Origin: Hyphomicrobiales bacterium
Lineage (GTDB): Bacteria; Pseudomonadota; Alphaproteobacteria; Rhizobiales; Rhizobiaceae
Assembly (NCBI GenBank): GCA_015654965.1
Contig: JAATGD010000079.1
Span: forward strand, 1 to 6,933
Length of the DNA stretch: 6,933 bases
Reading direction: 5' to 3'
Under the pieces are notes generated by a model, which was given only the letters and a program-made list of their open reading frames with translations, ran no database searches and had not been told where the DNA came from. The position numbers and the translations under genes were made by a program. This document shows, in pieces, positions 5,989 to 6,933 of the stretch; within the stretch, counting starts at the first letter, position 1, and every line of letters begins with the position of its first letter.

Positions 5989-6218
5989 GGCTCCATTTTT
6001 CATATTACGGAAATTTAATATTGCGCTTACAATGAATATTTTTGTATCTTTTTTTATTTAAGATATTGAATTATATAAGATAATTTAAATGAGGCTGCTT
6101 TCTGTTCTGCTACCTGAACCGCATATGAACGCGTGTTTTCCTTTCCGTTCATTTTTTCTGCGCTAGTAATAGGATGTCTCAGGCAGAGAGCCTGAAATCC
6201 AGATGCAAGAGGTTCATC
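5989..6218. other. AT-rich intergenic region before the small secreted-protein gene
   Basis: From about 5995 to 6095 the sequence is strikingly AT-rich, with long T runs and many TA steps (for example around 6040-6090), in contrast to the GC-rich genes on both sides. I find no gene or tRNA. It could contain an AT-rich binding tract for a MucR/Ros-type nucleoid regulator, which is an inference. TAGTAAT at 6164-6170 is a possible -10 box without a clear -35. Confidence 0.4.
6179..6195 (+). promoter_or_regulatory. Short hairpin in the probable leader of the 6219 gene
   Basis: TCAGGC (6179-6184) and GCCTGA (6190-6195) form a perfect 6-bp stem with the loop AGAGA, ending 12 bases before the Shine-Dalgarno sequence (AGAGG, 6208-6212). 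It is small and may be incidental, or it may stabilise the leader or influence translation. Confidence 0.3.
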
Positions 6219-6581
6219 ATGTCTGCTCTTTCTTTCAAATCATTCGCTTTGACCGCTGCTCTTGGTGTCGCCGCTGTTTTCACGGCTGGCGCTTCTGCAA
6301 ATGCGGCATCGCCTGTTTCTGCCCCCGCGCTCAGCACACAGGCTCATGGTGCCGTGGTGGATGTTGACTATCGTGGCCGTCATCATCAGCGCTTTGATCG
6401 TCGACCCAACCGTGGTCCCGCCTGTTCGGCGCAAAACGCCCGCGTCAGAGCGCAACGTATGGGCATTCGTAACGTCCGCGTCGTACATCGTGGCAGATTC
6501 GTTCAAGTTCGCGGTTTCCGTCATGGCCGCCCGGTCAGCATTTCTTTTGCAAATGCACGCGGTTGCCCCATTATCCGTTGA
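6219..6581 (+). CDS. Small secreted arginine-rich protein of unknown function
   Basis: I do not recognise this protein family. The 120-residue product begins with a clear Sec signal peptide: a lysine near the start (MSALSFK), a hydrophobic core, and a probable signal peptidase I cut after ANA at residue 29. The mature part of about 91 residues has 18 arginines, no lysine and only three acidic residues, so it is strongly basic. It also has two cysteines (in PACSAQ and RGCPIIR) that could form a disulphide in the periplasm. The C-terminal half (RVRAQRMGIRNVRVVHRGRFVQVRG, given here in parts: RVRAQRMG, IRNVRVV, HRGRFVQVRG) suggests a small alpha-beta domain with alternating beta strands. ATG 6219 was chosen because AGAGG lies 6 bases before it and the signal peptide starts there; an in-frame ATG at 6174 would add 15 residues and spoil it. 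A strong terminator follows. Confidence 0.75.
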   Translation: MSALSFKSFALTAALGVAAVFTAGASANAASPVSAPALSTQAHGAVVDVDYRGRHHQRFDRRPNRGPACSAQNARVRAQRMGIRNVRVVHRGRFVQVRGFRHGRPVSISFANARGCPIIR

Positions 6582-6615
6582 TCAGTGCAACATCGTTTTT
6601 TATGCGGAGAAATAT

Positions 6616-6642
6616 AAAAGGGGCGCCGGTTGCGCCCCTTTT
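6616..6642. terminator. Bidirectional intrinsic terminator between convergent genes
   Basis: AAAAGGGGCGC (6616-6626) and GCGCCCCTTTT (6632-6642) form a perfect 11-bp stem with the 5-base loop CGGTT. The A-run on one side and T-run on the other let it end transcription in both directions: the secreted-protein gene from the left and the BP26-like gene from the right, whose stop codon is 16 bases away. Confidence 0.9.
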
Positions 6643-6658
6643 CTGACTGGATGAGAAA

Positions 6659-6933
6659 TCATTGTTCCTTGATTTCGAATACCACGTTGACCGATACATT
6701 ATAGGCGTTTTCGCCCGCAGCAACGGGAACGGAATCTTCTGGAGCCGCCGCTGCTAGAGCTTTAAACTGACGACCCATTGGTACGGGCATTGGCTGGCGG
6801 CTCTGCTCATTGATTTCGATGACGCGACCCAGATTGACACCTGCTGCTTGCGACAAGGTTTTGGCCTTGGCGAGCGCATCCTCGACGGCGCGTTTGCGCG
6901 CTGCGTTGATGGTTTCCGATGGATTGTCGTTGA
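6659..6933 (-). CDS. BP26/Omp28-like SIMPL-domain periplasmic protein, C-terminal part (cut by window edge)
   Basis: These are the last 90 codons of a protein with the SIMPL domain (DUF541, PF04402). It reads NDNPSETINAARKRAVEDA, then AKAKTLSQAAGVNLGRVIEI, then a proline-rich bridge (RQPMPVPMG), and ends in PVAAGENAYNVSVNVVFEIKEQ. The same order and wording is found at the C-terminus of Brucella BP26 (Omp28), an immunodominant periplasmic protein that assembles into a ring or channel-like multimer. E. coli YggE is a distant relative linked to oxidative-stress defence. The helix with ARKRAV and the final beta strand (NVSVNVVFEI) are typical of the domain. Several substitutions relative to the BP26 I remember (for example INEQSRQPMPVP against ISELSRPPMPMP) point to a homologue from a related genus or a paralogue. 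The signal peptide and start lie outside the window. Confidence 0.88.
   Translation of the reverse strand, partial: NDNPSETINAARKRAVEDALAKAKTLSQAAGVNLGRVIEINEQSRQPMPVPMGRQFKALAAAAPEDSVPVAAGENAYNVSVNVVFEIKEQ

Noticed and set aside
6262..6654. A 130-codon plus-strand frame overlapping the secreted-protein gene and the terminator
   Set aside because: It reads through the intrinsic terminator stem and lacks a ribosome binding site, while the overlapping frame has a signal peptide and a good Shine-Dalgarno.

Overview
The window looks like the chromosome of an alphaproteobacterium of the order Hyphomicrobiales (Rhizobiales), most likely the Brucella/Ochrobactrum group. The supports are the dnaG-rpoD pair with long alphaproteobacterial-type RpoD and DnaG proteins, a BP26 (Omp28)-like immunogenic periplasmic protein at the right edge, a 105-bp two-hairpin palindromic repeat of the Bru-RS/RIME kind, and CtrA- and CcrM-type cell-cycle sites. 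The BP26-like tail differs at many positions from the classical Brucella BP26 I remember, so an Ochrobactrum-type member is more likely than a classical Brucella. That is inference from memory.

Layout. 1-260 (minus): 5' part of a Na+/Pi cotransporter-family membrane protein, cut by the window edge. 261-603: divergent intergenic region with no convincing gene. 604-2568 (plus): dnaG, the replicative primase. 2569-2926: a 358-bp regulatory region with six GANTC (CcrM-type) sites, a perfect CtrA box and promoter-like elements. 2927-4942 (plus): rpoD, the housekeeping sigma factor. 5009-5302 (plus): a small HlyU-family protein followed by a strong intrinsic terminator. 5382-5486: the palindromic repeat. 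5542-5988 (plus): a UPF0260/YcgN-like cysteine-cluster protein. 5989-6218: an AT-rich intergenic tract. 6219-6581 (plus): an unrecognised small secreted arginine-rich protein. 6616-6642: an intrinsic terminator shared with the convergent last gene. 6659-6933 (minus): 3' part of the BP26-like SIMPL-domain protein.

How the genes fit together. DnaG primes replication and RpoD directs bulk transcription, a macromolecular-synthesis gene pair conserved widely in bacteria. Here the two are separated by a long region, so rpoD probably has its own promoters. The CtrA box and GANTC cluster suggest that rpoD transcription is tied to chromosome replication and the cell cycle. The genes after rpoD look like separately transcribed units, with terminators between several of them. 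No mobile element, CRISPR array, tRNA or rRNA gene was seen. The most interesting signal is regulatory rather than a new enzyme system: the concentration of cell-cycle motifs upstream of rpoD.
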